From Limnomonas spitsbergensis (taxonomy: Eukaryota; Chlorophyta; Chlorophyceae; Chlamydomonadales), in the NCBI GenBank assembly GCA_037349105.1, contig JAYJMM010000124.1:3394001-3458000 (forward strand): a stretch of 64,000 nt of DNA, written 5' to 3'. A model generated the notes under the pieces. The model ran no database searches and was not told the origin of the DNA. It was given only the letters and a program-made list of their open reading frames with translations. Shown here in pieces: positions 39,901-49,000 of the stretch (the stretch's first letter is position 1; every line of letters starts with the position of its first letter). The position numbers and the translations under genes were made by a program.

Positions 39901-42900
39901 GGAGAACAAACAGTTAAGAAGGGGGGGAGAACAAACAGTTAAGAGTGGGGGGGGGGGGGGGTGAGAACAAACAGTTAAGAAGGGGGGGAGAACAAACAGT
40001 TAAGAAGGGGGGGAGAACAAACAGTTAAGAAGGGGGGGAGAACAAACAGTTAAGAAGGGGGGGAGAACAAACAGTTAAGAGTGGGGGGGGGGGGGGGTGA
40101 GAACAAACAGTTAAGAAGGGGGGGAGAAAAAACAGTTAAGAAGGGGGGGAGAAAAAACAGTTAAGAAGGGGGGGAGAACAAACAGTTAAGAAGGGGGGGA
40201 GAACAAACAGTTAAGAGTGGGGGGGGGGTGAGAACAAACAGTTAAGAAGGGGGGGAGAACAAACAGTTAAGAAGGGGGGGAGAACAAACAGTTAAGAGTG
40301 GGGGGGGGTGAGAACAAACAGTTAAGAAGGGGGGGAGAACAAACAGTTAAGAAGGGGGGGAGAACAAACAGTTAAGAAGGGGGGGAGAACAAACAGTTAA
40401 GAGTGGGGGGGGGGGGGTGAGAACAAACAGTTAAGAAGGGGGGGGGAACAAACAGTTAAGAGTGGGGGGGGGGGGGGGGGGGAGAACAAACAGTTAAGAG
40501 TCGGGCGAGAACAAACAGTTAAGAAGGGGGGGAGAACAAACAGTTAAGAAGGGGGGGAGAACAAACAGTTAAGAGTGGGGGGAGAACAAACAGTTAAGAA
40601 GGGGGGGAGAACAAATAGTTAAGAGTGGGGGGAGAACAAACAGTTAAGAAGGGGGGGAGAACAAACAGTTAAGAAGGGGGGGAGAACAAACAGTTAAGAA
40701 GGGGGGGAGAACAAACAGTTAAGAGGGGGGGGAGAACAAACAGTTAAGAAGGGGGGGAGAACAAACAGTTAAGAAGGGGGGGAGAACAAATAGTTAAGAG
40801 TGGGGGGACAACAAACAGTTAAGAGTGGGGGGAGAACAAACAGTTAAGAAGGGGGGGAGAACAAACAGTTAAGAGGGGGGGGGGAGAACAAACAGTTAAG
40901 AAGGGGGGGAGAACAAACAGTTAAAAGGGGGGGAGAACAATCAGTTAAGAGTGGGGGAGGGGGGGGGGGGTGAGAACAAACAGTTAAGAAGGGGGGGAGA
41001 ACAGACAGTTAAGAGGGGGGGGAGAACAAACAGTTAAGAGTGGGGGGAGAACAAACAGTTAAGAGGGGGGGGAGAACAAACAGTTAAGAGGGGGGGGAGA
41101 ACAAACAGTTAAGAGGGGGGGGAGAACAAACAGTTAAGAAGGGGGGGAGAACAAACAGTTAAGAGGGGGGGGAGAACAAACAGTTAAGAAGGGGGGGAGA
41201 ACAAACAGTTAAGAAGGGGGGGGAGAACAAACAGTTAAGAGGGGGGGGAGAACAAACAGTTAAGAAGGGGGGGAGAACAAACAGTTAAGAGGGGGGGGAG
41301 AACAAACAGTTAAGAGGGGGGGGAGAACAAACAGTTAAGAGGGGGGGGAGAACAAACAGTTAAGAAGGGGGGGAGAACAAACAGTTAAGAGGGGGGGGAG
41401 AACAAACAGTTAAGAAGGGGGGGAGAACAAACAGTTAAGAAGGGGGGGAGAACAAACAGTTAAGAGTGGGGGGAGAACAAACAGTTAAGAAGGGGGGGAG
41501 AACAAACAGTTAAGAGGGGGGGGAGAACAAACAGTCAAGAAGGGGGGGAGAACAAACAGTTAAGAGGGGGGGGTAAAAAAATACCCCCAATGCCAGATCT
41601 GCTTCATACCTACAAATGAGAGAAGAAGATGCAGGACATCGGTTTGTGTGGGGGAGGGATGCCAAAGCTGCTACACCACAAGGATGGCATACATACAATC
41701 AACGAGGATGCAGACAGTTGCTGGTGTGTCAAAGGGACGCTAGCCTCACGTCACCCCAAGATGACAAGAGACGAAGATGCAGACAGCTGATGGAGGTCCC
41801 TTGTGCGGACAGCCATGCTGCTAGGGCTTCTGCCTACCGATGTGTACCGGTCTCACGCCTCCTGCTTCGGCGCAGGAGGAGTTTAGGGTTTAAACCTTAA
41901 ACCAAAACCCTAAACCCTTTTGCTACCAACGGCTTCTACCCGCCGTTCAATATGAGGTCTGGCAACGACACCCTCGTCTGCTTTCAATCACTCCCAACGG
42001 CCGAACCGCCGTTCAAACATGTACATCCGGGTGGGTACATCCAGGTTCGACATTTCAGAATAAGCAGGCGGGGTCAGCTTACAAGTTTCATGTCAGTGCT
42101 CCATACAACTGTTTGCGGGCGGGCAGGGAGGCCAATACTGGTACTGGTCTGCAGAAGCCGAGCAAGGAAAAATAAGCACCCATGTGCTAGCCGGGACACA
42201 GTCATGACCTGCCTGCCGGCCCCGGTCTCAAACTACAGGACAAGCTGCACACCAGTCCTGCCGCTGCCGGACGCGGCCAAGGCCCTCTTGGCGCCAAGCA
42301 AAAGCGCCCTCTGAGCGCCTCAGCTTGGCGCCCTCTACCGTGCTGTTTCCTTAACCCTTACACCAGAAGGCGACTCAGCTTGGTGCCCTCTACCGTGCTG
42401 TTTCCTTAACCCTTACACCAGAAGGCGCCTCAGCTTGGTGCCCTCTACCGTGCTGTTTCCTCAACCCTCACACCAGAAGGCGCCTCAGCTTGGCGCCCTC
42501 TACCGTGCTGTTTCCTCAACCCTCACACCAGAAGGCGCCTCAGCTTGGCGCCCTCTGCCGTGCTGTTTCCTTAACCCTTACACCAGAAGGCGCCTCAGCT
42601 TGGTGCCCTCTACCGTGCTGGTTCCTTAACCCTTACACCAGAAGGCGCCTCAGCTTGGTGCCCTCTGCCGTGCTGTTATTTAACCCTTACACCAGAGGGC
42701 GCCTCAGCTTGGTGCCCTCTGCCGTGCTGTTTCCTCAACCCTTACACCAGAGGGCGCCTCAGCTTGGCGCCCTCTACCGTGCTGTTTCCTCAACCCTTAC
42801 ACCAGAGGGCGCCTCAGCTTGGTGCCCTCTACCGTGCTGTTTCCTCAACCCTCACACCAGAGGGCGCCTCAGCTTGGTGCCCTCTACCGTGCTGTTTCCT

Positions 42901-43850
42901 TAACCCTTACACCAGAAGGCGCCTCAGCTTGGTGCCCTCTACCGTGCTGTTTCCTTAACCCTCACACCAAAGGCGCCTCAGCTTGGCGCCCTCTACCGTG
43001 CTGTTTCCTTAACCCTTACACCAGAAGGCGCCTCAGCTTGGTGCCCTCTACCGTGCTGTTTCCTCAACCCTTACACCAGAAGGCGCCTCAGCTTGGTGCC
43101 CTCTGCCGTGCTGTTATTTAACCCTTACACCAGAGGGCGCCTCAGCTTGGTGCCCTCTGCCGTGCTGTTTCCTCAACCCTTACACCAGAGGGCGCCTCAG
43201 CTTGGTGCCCTCTACCGTGCTGTTTCCTTAAACCTTACACCAGAGGGCGCCTCAGCTTGGTGCCCTCTGCCGTGCTGTTTCCTCAACCCTTACACCAGAG
43301 GGCGCCTCAGCTTGGTGCCCTCTGCCGTGCTGTTTCCTTAACCCTCACGCCAGAGGGCGCCTCAGCTTGGTGCCCTCTGCCGTGCTCTTTTCTCAACCCT
43401 CACACCCGAAGGCGCCTCAGCTTGGCGCAGGTTGTTTCCTTAAGCCTCACGCCCCTGCGGGGCGTAGTTTTCATTCTTTCTTCCTGCCGCTGGATGGAGT
43501 CCAGTCTTGGCTGAAATCAAGCTGAAAATGACAATGCACGTAGATTTGCATTGCCATCCCTCTGATATGAATTCATTATTTCTTTCAATGCTCTGCCATC
43601 GAAAAACAAATTGACTTGACCTTCCGGTCTTGTCTGAAAACTGGTGTTCAAGTTCCGTGAAGACCGGTAGTCCTTCAATGCATCCCCTCACCCCCAAACA
43701 TAATTAAGTTTGAGTTAAGGCAAAGCACATGCACAATACAGTTGTAGCTTCGGAGTCACTGGAATTGAGGTTGAATGTACTAAAAAAATGTAATGCAGCT
43801 CACCAAATCCAAAGAGGTTCACACTCTCCCTGATGCCCACTTTACATGTC
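27916..43850 (-). CDS. DUF1517 / FLAP1-like plastid protein, C-terminal 8 exons (N terminus not found)
   Basis: Exons in coding order: 43850-43804 (less sure), 39705-39659, 38708-38606, 37296-37181, 33786-33708, 29448-29348, 28488-28420, 27984-27916. They give 209 residues plus TGA, and phases match. Family hallmarks of DUF1517 are in order: ETFTVCKLQVGLFG, EEGLHHVYTDALMLVLRN, ERVKFKEETLVNV, LMAIEGRVKLNKI, SDLKQVLTALGGIT, AFELLWTPQ and SKQELLVDYP. In Arabidopsis FLAP1 (a DUF1517 protein) acts in the chloroplast in acclimation to fluctuating light. The expected transit peptide and membrane segment should lie upstream of 43850 but I could not place them. The intron after 38606 appears to start with GC (ACAG|GCGCGC); all others are GT-AG. 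Introns are packed with minisatellites and exon copies. Confidence 0.82.
28165..28345. repeat. Dispersed TGCTTGGGCCACTGG sequences and a decayed exon copy
   Basis: TGCTTGGGCCACCGGCC at 28180 and a variant at 28293 match text at 44636 and, more weakly, near 330 and 11287. At 28300-28340 the text GGAGTGTCTACAGCAGCTCA followed by AATGCGCC is a decayed copy of the donor end of the true exon at 28420-28488 (GGGGTGTCCACAACAGCTCA). Confidence 0.55.
28504..28835. repeat. GGGCATGAGCAT hexamer-based minisatellite
   Basis: Built on GGGCAT/GAGCAT hexamers with a higher period of 54 bases, shown by ATAAGCGTGGGC at 28519, 28573 and 28627. It lies in the intron next to the exon at 28420-28488. All frames stay open because the hexamer is a multiple of three. 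Confidence 0.9.
29150..29335. repeat. 26-bp GC-rich tandem repeat
   Basis: Four clear copies of GCATGCCCGCTTGCTGCACC followed by GCCCGG, then looser versions. Each junction forms CCCGGGCATGCCC, which includes short palindromes. It lies just downstream (gene sense) of the exon at 29348-29448. Confidence 0.85.
29457..29816 (+). repeat. GGTG-rich low-complexity tract with an exon copy inside
   Basis: Runs of GGTGGGTGGGT. Within it, 29570-29630 (CTCAATGGCCATCAACATGA and GCCCGAGACAGGCA) is a decayed copy of the exon at 29348-29448, which has CTCAATGGCCATGAGCATGG in the same place. Confidence 0.8.
29820..30235. other. Intron stretch with a 33-base inverted repeat
   Basis: The arms at about 30000-30033 and 30067-30099 (CAAGATTTTCTATGCCACAG... 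and ...CTGTAGCATAGAAAATCTTG) pair with a few mismatches around a loop of about 33 bases. It could be a small foldback element or a structured RNA segment. The rest of the stretch shows nothing recognisable. Confidence 0.6.
30453..33555 (-). repeat. 39-40-bp minisatellite in a DUF1517 gene intron
   Basis: About 78 copies of a unit that reads CTCACCTGCATCCCCTGCCC then CTCTCCCAGTATCCCCCCC on the plus strand. In the gene's sense (minus) each unit contains GATGCAG|GTGAGG, a strong 5' splice-site match. The C run varies from 5 to about 11 bases. Towards 33000-33550 the units become more variable (CCTTCC, TTTCCC variants). Open frames above 1000 codons on the plus strand are periodic Pro/Ser/His text and not genes. 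Confidence 0.95.
33590..34690 (-). repeat. Copies of the ERVKFKEETLVNV exon on both sides
   Basis: True exon: 33708-33786. A decayed copy of its donor half lies at 33592-33645 (CTCCCTTGACCTCCAGGACG, then CTCGTCTCTCAC). Five decayed copies of its acceptor half, all with variants of GAGGGTCTCCTCCTTGAACT followed by TGACGCGCTCCTGAGGAG, lie near 33905-33955, 34040-34085, 34190-34235, 34528-34575 and 34640-34685. Spacing is irregular, 100-300 bases. Confidence 0.85.
34250..34490 (+). repeat. G-run array with quadruplex potential
   Basis: Dozens of G runs of 4 to 10 bases, separated by single A or by CAA, forming imperfect GGGGAGGGGGGCAAGG units. It is in a DUF1517 gene intron, between two decayed exon copies. 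Confidence 0.9.
35110..35170 (-). repeat. Decayed copy of the 37181-37296 exon end
   Basis: CGCCTCAATGAGCATGAAGT followed by TAAACAACTGCTCCGTCACG mirrors the true exon end at 37180-37225 (ACCTCAATAAGCACCGAGTT, GAACTTCTGCTCTGCCGCG). It lies about 2 kb from the exon, on the far side of the 52-bp array. Confidence 0.65.
35290..36995 (-). repeat. 52-bp minisatellite in a DUF1517 gene intron
   Basis: About 32 copies of a unit with CCCTCAACCCGTCCAACCCC, CCTCAACCCCCTGTGCTCCC and TCCCAGCCCAAG. Variants with GCCATAGCC and TTGCTCCCTGCC alternate, giving a patchy higher-order layout. The left edge (35290-35325, GCTGCGTCCAGGCTGCCAAA) resembles the coding text CTGCCGCGTCAAGGCTCCCG of the exon at 37181-37296, so the array may have been seeded from an exon copy. 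Confidence 0.93.
37040..37700 (-). repeat. Copies of the 37181-37296 exon edges
   Basis: The donor edge is copied at 37055-37105 (CCTCAATAAGCACTGACTTG, AACTTCTGCAC). The acceptor edge (CACCAGCATCAGCGCATCTG) is copied at 37396-37418 and, more decayed, at 37632-37662. Thus both exon ends have outward-lying copies. Confidence 0.75.
37800..37870 (-). mobile_element. Short dispersed hairpin element, minus orientation
   Basis: AAAGAAAGAAGCAAAGC, then the palindrome CTACGCCCTACTAGGGCGTG and GAGGTTAAGGAAACAAC. It is the reverse complement of the family at 10749-10850. Confidence 0.65.
37900..38570 (-). repeat. Decayed copies of the 38606-38708 exon, with a 57-bp triplication
   Basis: The donor edge of the exon, with GTATACGTGGTGCAGCCCCTC on the plus strand, recurs as GTATACATGGAGCAGCCCCT (37916), GTACATGCGGTGCAGCCCCT (38077), TACACAAGGGGCAGCCCC (38145), a version near 38252 and CAACATGTGGGGTAGCCCCT (38508). 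At 38283-38455 a 57-base unit, CTTGTACTGTACCTTGTACT and so on, is present three times. It derives from the exon's CATACTGGGTGGCGATC region: the last unit still has GTACTGGGTGGCCAG. Confidence 0.8.
38709..39195 (-). repeat. Copies of the acceptor side of the 38606-38708 exon
   Basis: Text after the exon acceptor, GCGCACAAAGCCCCACAGCC followed by AGGACGACAC, recurs as CACAAAGACCCCACAGCCAG at 39067 and as GCGCCCACAGCCTGCATGAC at 39163. The stretch between them is AT-rich (38860-39040). Confidence 0.65.
39725..41575 (-). repeat. 25-bp minisatellite next to a DUF1517 exon acceptor
   Basis: About 72 copies of GAACAAACAGTTAAGAAGGG plus a G run. It starts 20 bases from the exon at 39659-39705. In gene sense the intron end reads CCCCCTTCTTAACTGTTTGT then TTCTGTCCCATCCTTGCAG|GCGGC, so the unit equals the segment just before the 3' splice site, with a C/T tract and a branch-site-like CTTAAC. 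G runs reach 16 bases or more in places. Confidence 0.95.
41580..42300. other. Intron stretch between two arrays, short direct repeats only
   Basis: No exon recognised. GACGAAGATGCAGACAGCTG, GAGGATGCAGACAGTTGCTG and AGAAGATGCAGGACATCGGT are three related 50-60-base units near 41625, 41703 and 41770. A CCCTAAACCC-like stretch lies at 41880-41920. Confidence 0.5.
42305..43430. repeat. 55-bp minisatellite derived from the dispersed hairpin element
   Basis: About 20 copies of CGCCTCAGCTTGGTGCCCTC, TACCGTGCTGTTTCCTTAAC, CCTTACACCAGAAGG. The part GTGCTGTTTCCTTAACCCTTACACC matches the hairpin element's GCGCTGTTTCCTTAAGCCTCACGCC, and a nearly intact element (palindrome CGCCCCTGCGGGGCG, TTTC-rich tail) sits at the right end, 43432-43490. 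Confidence 0.92.
43432..43490 (+). mobile_element. Short dispersed hairpin element at the end of the 55-bp array
   Basis: GTTGTTTCCTTAAGCCTCAC, CGCCCCTGCGGGGCGTAG, TTTTCATTCTTTCTTCC. The element's left half is contiguous with the last array unit. Confidence 0.65.
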
Positions 43851-43859
43851 CTGCAAGTA

Positions 43860-44500
43860 GAGTGGGGTCGGAGTGAGTGACAAGTGAGGGCAGTGAGGGG
43901 GGAGTGAGGGAAGAGTGGGGGCAGTGAGGGGGGAGTGCGGGAAGAGTGAGGAAAGAGTGAGGGCAGTGAGGAAGCTCTTTTAAGCTTCAGCGAGCATGCA
44001 TGTGCGGTACAGGTTGTGTGAACCTTGAGTATTCGAATTGTTGTTAACAGTCAAGGTGACAGCTGGTCGTGCTCAGGTTGGTCAGTTATTGTGGCAGCCC
44101 TCAGCTATCTTCAGCTCCAAGTCACGATTAGCAAATCGACCCAACGCTTATAACACTTCAGGGGTGCTGGTTAGCGAGATAGGTGTACTCCGGCCAGTCA
44201 GTAACTATGGGTTTAGGGTTAGGTTGTAGGTTTTAGAGTTAAGGTTTTGGGGTTAGGGTTTTAAGCTTAAGGGTTTACTATATCTACGATAGCTCTCAGC
44301 TTCCATTAGCTACATGTCACGTTCAGCGAAGCTGCCCATGTAAGGCTTTTGGCGCTTCAGGGGTGCTGTATGCGAGATAGGCATGCTACGGCCAGTCAGT
44401 TACCATGGTAGGTTTCAGCTCCATGTCGCGATCAGCCAAGCTGGGCATGACAGCATTAGAGGGGCGCCGGTAAGTGAGAGAGGCAGCACTGGGCAATGGG
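43860..44500. other. Upstream of the last DUF1517 exon found: GTGAGG repeats and a 120-base repeat
   Basis: 43870-43975 is GAGGGCAGTGAGGGGGGAGT-type low complexity. Then a unit of about 110-150 bases occurs three times (near 44105-44215, 44285-44405 and 44408-44490). It contains TCAGCTCCATGTCGCGATCA and CTTCAGGGGTGCTG or a version of these. The last copy, 44417-44472, has an open frame between TTTCAG and a GTAAGT donor on the plus strand. The N-terminal exons of the DUF1517 gene are expected hereabouts on the minus strand, but none could be supported. Confidence 0.4.
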
Positions 44501-44633
44501 CCACATATTTGTACGACTACTGCTCATTCTTTTTTACAGCTCTCTGGCTACAAATTTAACTAGAGGTGAGATTGCAGCCAAGAGGGTCCTGGTGCGGCAC
44601 TGCCTATGCCATGCTGTCAATGCCATGCTGCCA

Positions 44634-44740
44634 TGCTGCTTGGGCCACTGGCCCTCAGTAAAGTTACGGTTGGGTAACAATTGGAGGTGGCCGACCGGCA
44701 GGTCCACAAAGGTGGTCCGGTGCACACACTACATAAATGA
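44634..44740. repeat. Dispersed TGCTTGGGCCACTGG sequence
   Basis: Shares its start (CTGCTTGGGCCACTGGCC) and its end (AAAGGTGGTCCGGTGCACAC) with 28178-28280, and more weakly with 325-440. About 100 bases, no coding capacity; perhaps a small non-autonomous element. Confidence 0.45.
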
Positions 44741-44879
44741 TTGAGCAATCTTTGAAATATAGTCGGCCTGGCAATGAATTGCACATTGGCAAGCACGGCA
44801 GCATGGCATTGGCAGCATGGCAGTGCATGCACCACAAGGATCATGCATGTCCCGCATGACACAATGGCAGTACATAATC

Positions 44880-45960
44880 CTCATGGACGCGAATCATGCC
44901 AAAGCGTCCAAGGAGAAGGGTATAAAGTGGTATGATGCTCTACCCACAGGCGATTGCTCTCTTGTGGGGAGTGAGCCCTGCTGAGTGCAGATCCGCCCGA
45001 TTCGTGGTGCACGTGGCAGCGCGTCGTTCTCCTCGCCAAGCTCAAGTCCGATTTACAATTCTGAGATGGAGAGGCCGAGACAGCGCTGGATGAGCAGAGC
45101 TGGGGGAAGATGATCGCGGAGATCCGCGTCAGCAACGAAATTCGAAACACCGTACGCACCTGAGATCGTTGAGAGAGAACAGCCCTCTCCGTATTGATTC
45201 TGGCAGACAACATGATAATCTCGAATTTGGTGGATCCGGGGAGGCTGTCAGGATGCTCCTGAATTGCGAGGATTCGATATCAGGTACATGACATCGCCTC
45301 GAATAGGGGACAGGCCAGGGACCCGCTCTGGCTCATGGGGCATGCCCTGTTTTTATGACGTTTCAATGTTTTGGAGGTTGATACGTTTTTGGACTTTCCA
45401 AATGGCAAAAAAATGCCCAGCTGCCCCCAGAGCGACATTCCTTTCTGCTTTGGATTCGGACCTTTGGGTCGTCGTACCCCTTCTCGCCCCCTGCGTGACT
45501 CATGTCCCTGGTTTCGGTTGTGCCTGTCCTGAATGTGGTCTGGCTTCGTGCTGTGATGGCCTCGGGGTAGTCGGGGCCTTATGGCTGCTTAGTTGTGAAT
45601 TGTTTCTATGTGGGTGGGGCCGTGGGGGTCATGCCTTTGGGGACGTGGGGATTCCTACGCCCTTTGCCTCTTAGTGTCCAGGTGTCGCGGCTGCAGGGGG
45701 CATCTTAGGTGAGCAACCATCCATCAACACACTATCGTGGTGTGTCCCAATGAGCTGACATATTGTCGTTGTTGTGGAATTCAGAGTCGAAAGAGTATCA
45801 CATTTGCAGCCTGTACCCAACTGCCTCATGTTTTTAAGGTTGGGCGGCCAGCCTGACACCTTGGTATGTCCAAGCAAAATAAAGTACCGGCAACCATGAA
45901 CAAACCGAAGCCCAGAACTCCAACCCTGCACGCCAGCGGAAGCACGAGATCTGCCCCGCT
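44880..45960. other. Unclassified stretch with broken open frames
   Basis: The composition is less repetitive than the surroundings and frames of 80-130 codons occur on both strands, each interrupted. For example, the plus strand from 45003 reads FVVHVAARRSPRQAQ onward until a stop near 45285. I recognise no family. It could be a decayed mobile element or the missing 5' part of the DUF1517 gene; neither is supported. The right part probably includes the 3' untranslated region of the CAP gene. Confidence 0.3.
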
Positions 45961-45963
45961 CAT

Positions 45964-46055
45964 ATGGTAACTGTGCGGATGTGGCTCCGGCCCCGAGCTG
46001 CGCTGTTCCCTTAATCCGCGCGCCCCTAGGGGGGCGTAGTTTTCTTCTTCTCCTG
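45964..46055 (+). mobile_element. Short dispersed hairpin element, plus orientation
   Basis: ATGGTAACTGTGCGGATGTG, GGCCCCGAGCTGCGCTGTTC, the palindrome CGCCCCTAGGGGGGCG and TTTTCTTCTTC. It lies a few bases beyond the CAP stop codon (46062-46064), so it is probably transcribed in the CAP 3' untranslated region. Confidence 0.7.
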
Positions 46056-46061
46056 CCTCGC

Positions 46062-49000
46062 TCATGCCCCGCTATGGGTGGCCGCCACCGTCTGCAGCTT
46101 TCCTCCCTGGAACGAGCTGATGAACTGCTCAGGGATGGGCGTCTCCTGCGCATCCTCCTGCCCCTCGCCCGGCATGACCTGCAACCGGCGGCAAATGAAA
46201 AATGTGGTACAAGGATTGCAGTACACCTCCTCGGGGTGTGCAACGAGGGAATGTGGTATGGGGAATGCGGTACACGAAATACAGTACTTCCAATGCCGTA
46301 CTTCAAATGCTGTACACGGAATGCAGTACAAGGAATGCGGTGCGCGAAATGCGGTACAAGGGATGCAGTGTGCGAAATGCGTGATGAGGAAATGGGGTAT
46401 CAGGAGTGGAGATTAAGGAATGCAGTCATGCAGCAAGGGCTGTCGCCTGGCATCACCAGCATCCGGCAGCACACATAAAAAAAATATCCCGGCCTCCCCG
46501 GTAAGAAAAAAAACCAAATGGTGAGAATTCCCCCCCACCGCTGAACCTTCTCAACTGCCGCAAGACAGAGAGAGAGCCGCATGTCCGCAGCCACAGAGGT
46601 TGAAAGGATCATTTGAGGGCAATTCAGCTACCATTCAGCGACATCACGGCCTGCGGCCATGGGGGCCTGGTGCACCTTGCCCTGCTACTAGGACCACCAG
46701 TATCATGCCGGTCAGGGATTGGTTCCCATCCACCTAGTTTAGGGTTCAGGGTTTAGAGTCAAGGATTAGTTCCCATGCACCTAGTGATGGTCGCCCTGCG
46801 GCCTAATGAAAGTAGTTTCTCGAGCACTAAAACGAACATGGGCAAGCGCCAGAAGTCCTTAAAGTGCGCGCCAAGCCATACATGGAGGGCTGTCGTGCAA
46901 ACACCATGGCCCCCTGCTGGACCCTGCCTGTACCTCCACCCCTCCCCTTGTGCACCCGCTCCCCGCTGCTTGCCTGACACTGGATGATAAATCCATCTAA
47001 GAACACGTGCCCATCCCCCCACCTACACCCCTCCCCTTGTGCACCCGCTCCCCGCTGCTTGCCTGACACTGGATGATAAATCCATCTAAGAACACGTGCC
47101 CATCCCCCCACCTACACCCCTCCCCTTGTGCACCCGCTCCCCGCTGCTTGCCTGACACTGGATGATAAATCCATCTAAGAACACGTGCCCATCCCCCCAC
47201 CTACACCCCTCCCCTTGTGCACCCGCTCCCCGCTGCGTGCCTGACACTGGATTATAAATCCATCTAAGAACACGTGCCCATCCCCCCACCTACACCCCTC
47301 CCCTTGTGCACCCGCTCCCTGCTGCTTGCCTGACACTGGATGATAAATCCATCTAAGAACACGTGCCCATCCCCCCACCTCCACCCCTCCCCTTGTGCAC
47401 CCGCTCCCCGCTGCGTGCCTGACACTGGATGATAAATCCATCTAAGAACACGTGCCCATCCCCCCACCTACACCCCTCCCCTTGTGCACCCGCTCCCCGC
47501 TGCGTGCCTGACACTGGATGATAAATCCATCTCAGAACACGTGCCCATCCCCCCACCTACACCCCTCCCCTTGTGCACCCGCTCCCCGCTGCTTGCGTGA
47601 CACTGGATTATAAATCCATCTAAGAACACGTGCCCATCCCCCCACCTACACCCCTCCCCTTGTGCACCCGCTCCCCGCTGCGTGCCTGACACTGGCTGAT
47701 AAATCCATCTAACACGTGCCCATTCCCCACCTACACCCCTCACTTTGTGCACCCGCTCCCTGCTACGTGCCTGACACTGGCTGATACCTCCATCAAAGAC
47801 AACGTGGCCGCCCCCCCCCCACAATTTAAACGTCCCACCGCTCCTTGACTCCCGCTCCCTGCCGTTTGCCTTGCACCCGTTGCGCGCCTCTCCACTCCCA
47901 CTCACCACAACATTCATCTCCGAGCACTTGGCTGTGACTATCTGGAAATTGGTGTCCTCGGTCAGCTGCGAAACACATCAGATCAGATCAGATCAGACCA
48001 GATCAGATCAGATCAGATCAGATCAGATCAGATCCCAGAAGCAGGCGTGGCGTCACACAGCGTATCAGATCCATGAAGTGCGTCACATCACAGAAAGAGT
48101 GTGACATCCCACAAACACGATCGGCACCAAGAAGTGGTGTGACGTCACACAAAGTAGATCAGATCGGAGAAGCAGTGAGACATCTTACAACCAAGACCAG
48201 GATCGACAAACAGTGTGACATCATGTACACATGACATCAGCATCGAATAACCGCATGACCGCACGCAAATAAGAATAACAGCATACAGAAGCAGGGGTAC
48301 AAAAAAATATATAAAAATACAGTCGCACGTTGGCACTCCCTCCTCTTTCCTGACACAGATCTGGCAGTCCTTGAGCTAAACCAATGCAAACCCTTTGCCT
48401 GAAGCGCACCATCTAGTTGTCGCACATCTGGCATCAGACAGTCTTCACCACAGACAGGGTCGGTACAGGGGCGGAATCATGCCGCTCTCCCACCTTCTTG
48501 CTGACATCCGGCAAACATTGATTTTCTTCATAGCCACGATGGGCAGGGGCTTATGTGTCAAATTTTAGCCACCAGCCGAGGTCGGCCCCAGCCCCCATTG
48601 GAGGTTTCCGGAATTTTTATTGTATTATTTCCCCTCCTACCTCACCCCCTTGCTCCGTGTCTTCCTCCAATGCCGAGCGGCTGTGTTTTTTCACACGTGA
48701 TTACACAGTCAACCCTCCATCAGGGTGGAGAAATGTACACCTTCTGGCTGCCATGGATCTGACATCCCACCCTGACGTAGATCTGACATCCCACCCTGAC
48801 GTAGATCTGACATCCCACCCTGACGTAGATCTGGCATCCCACCCTGACGTAGATCTGACATCCCACCCTGACGTAGATCTGACATCCCACCCTGACGTAG
48901 ATCTGACATCCCACCCTGACGTAGATCTGGCATCCCACCCTGACGTAGATCTGACATCCCACCCTGACGTAGATCTGACATCCCACCCTGACGTAGATCT

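Noticed and set aside
39725..41575. CRISPR array, because of regular short direct repeats
   Set aside because: The units are contiguous with only a variable G run between them. There are no unique spacers and no cas genes, and the sequence is eukaryotic intron.
46759..47917. Overlapping 67-149-codon frames with GGWARVLRWIYHPVSG repeats
   Set aside because: They are created by the 89-bp array in a CAP intron. The frame changes each unit because 89 is not a multiple of three.
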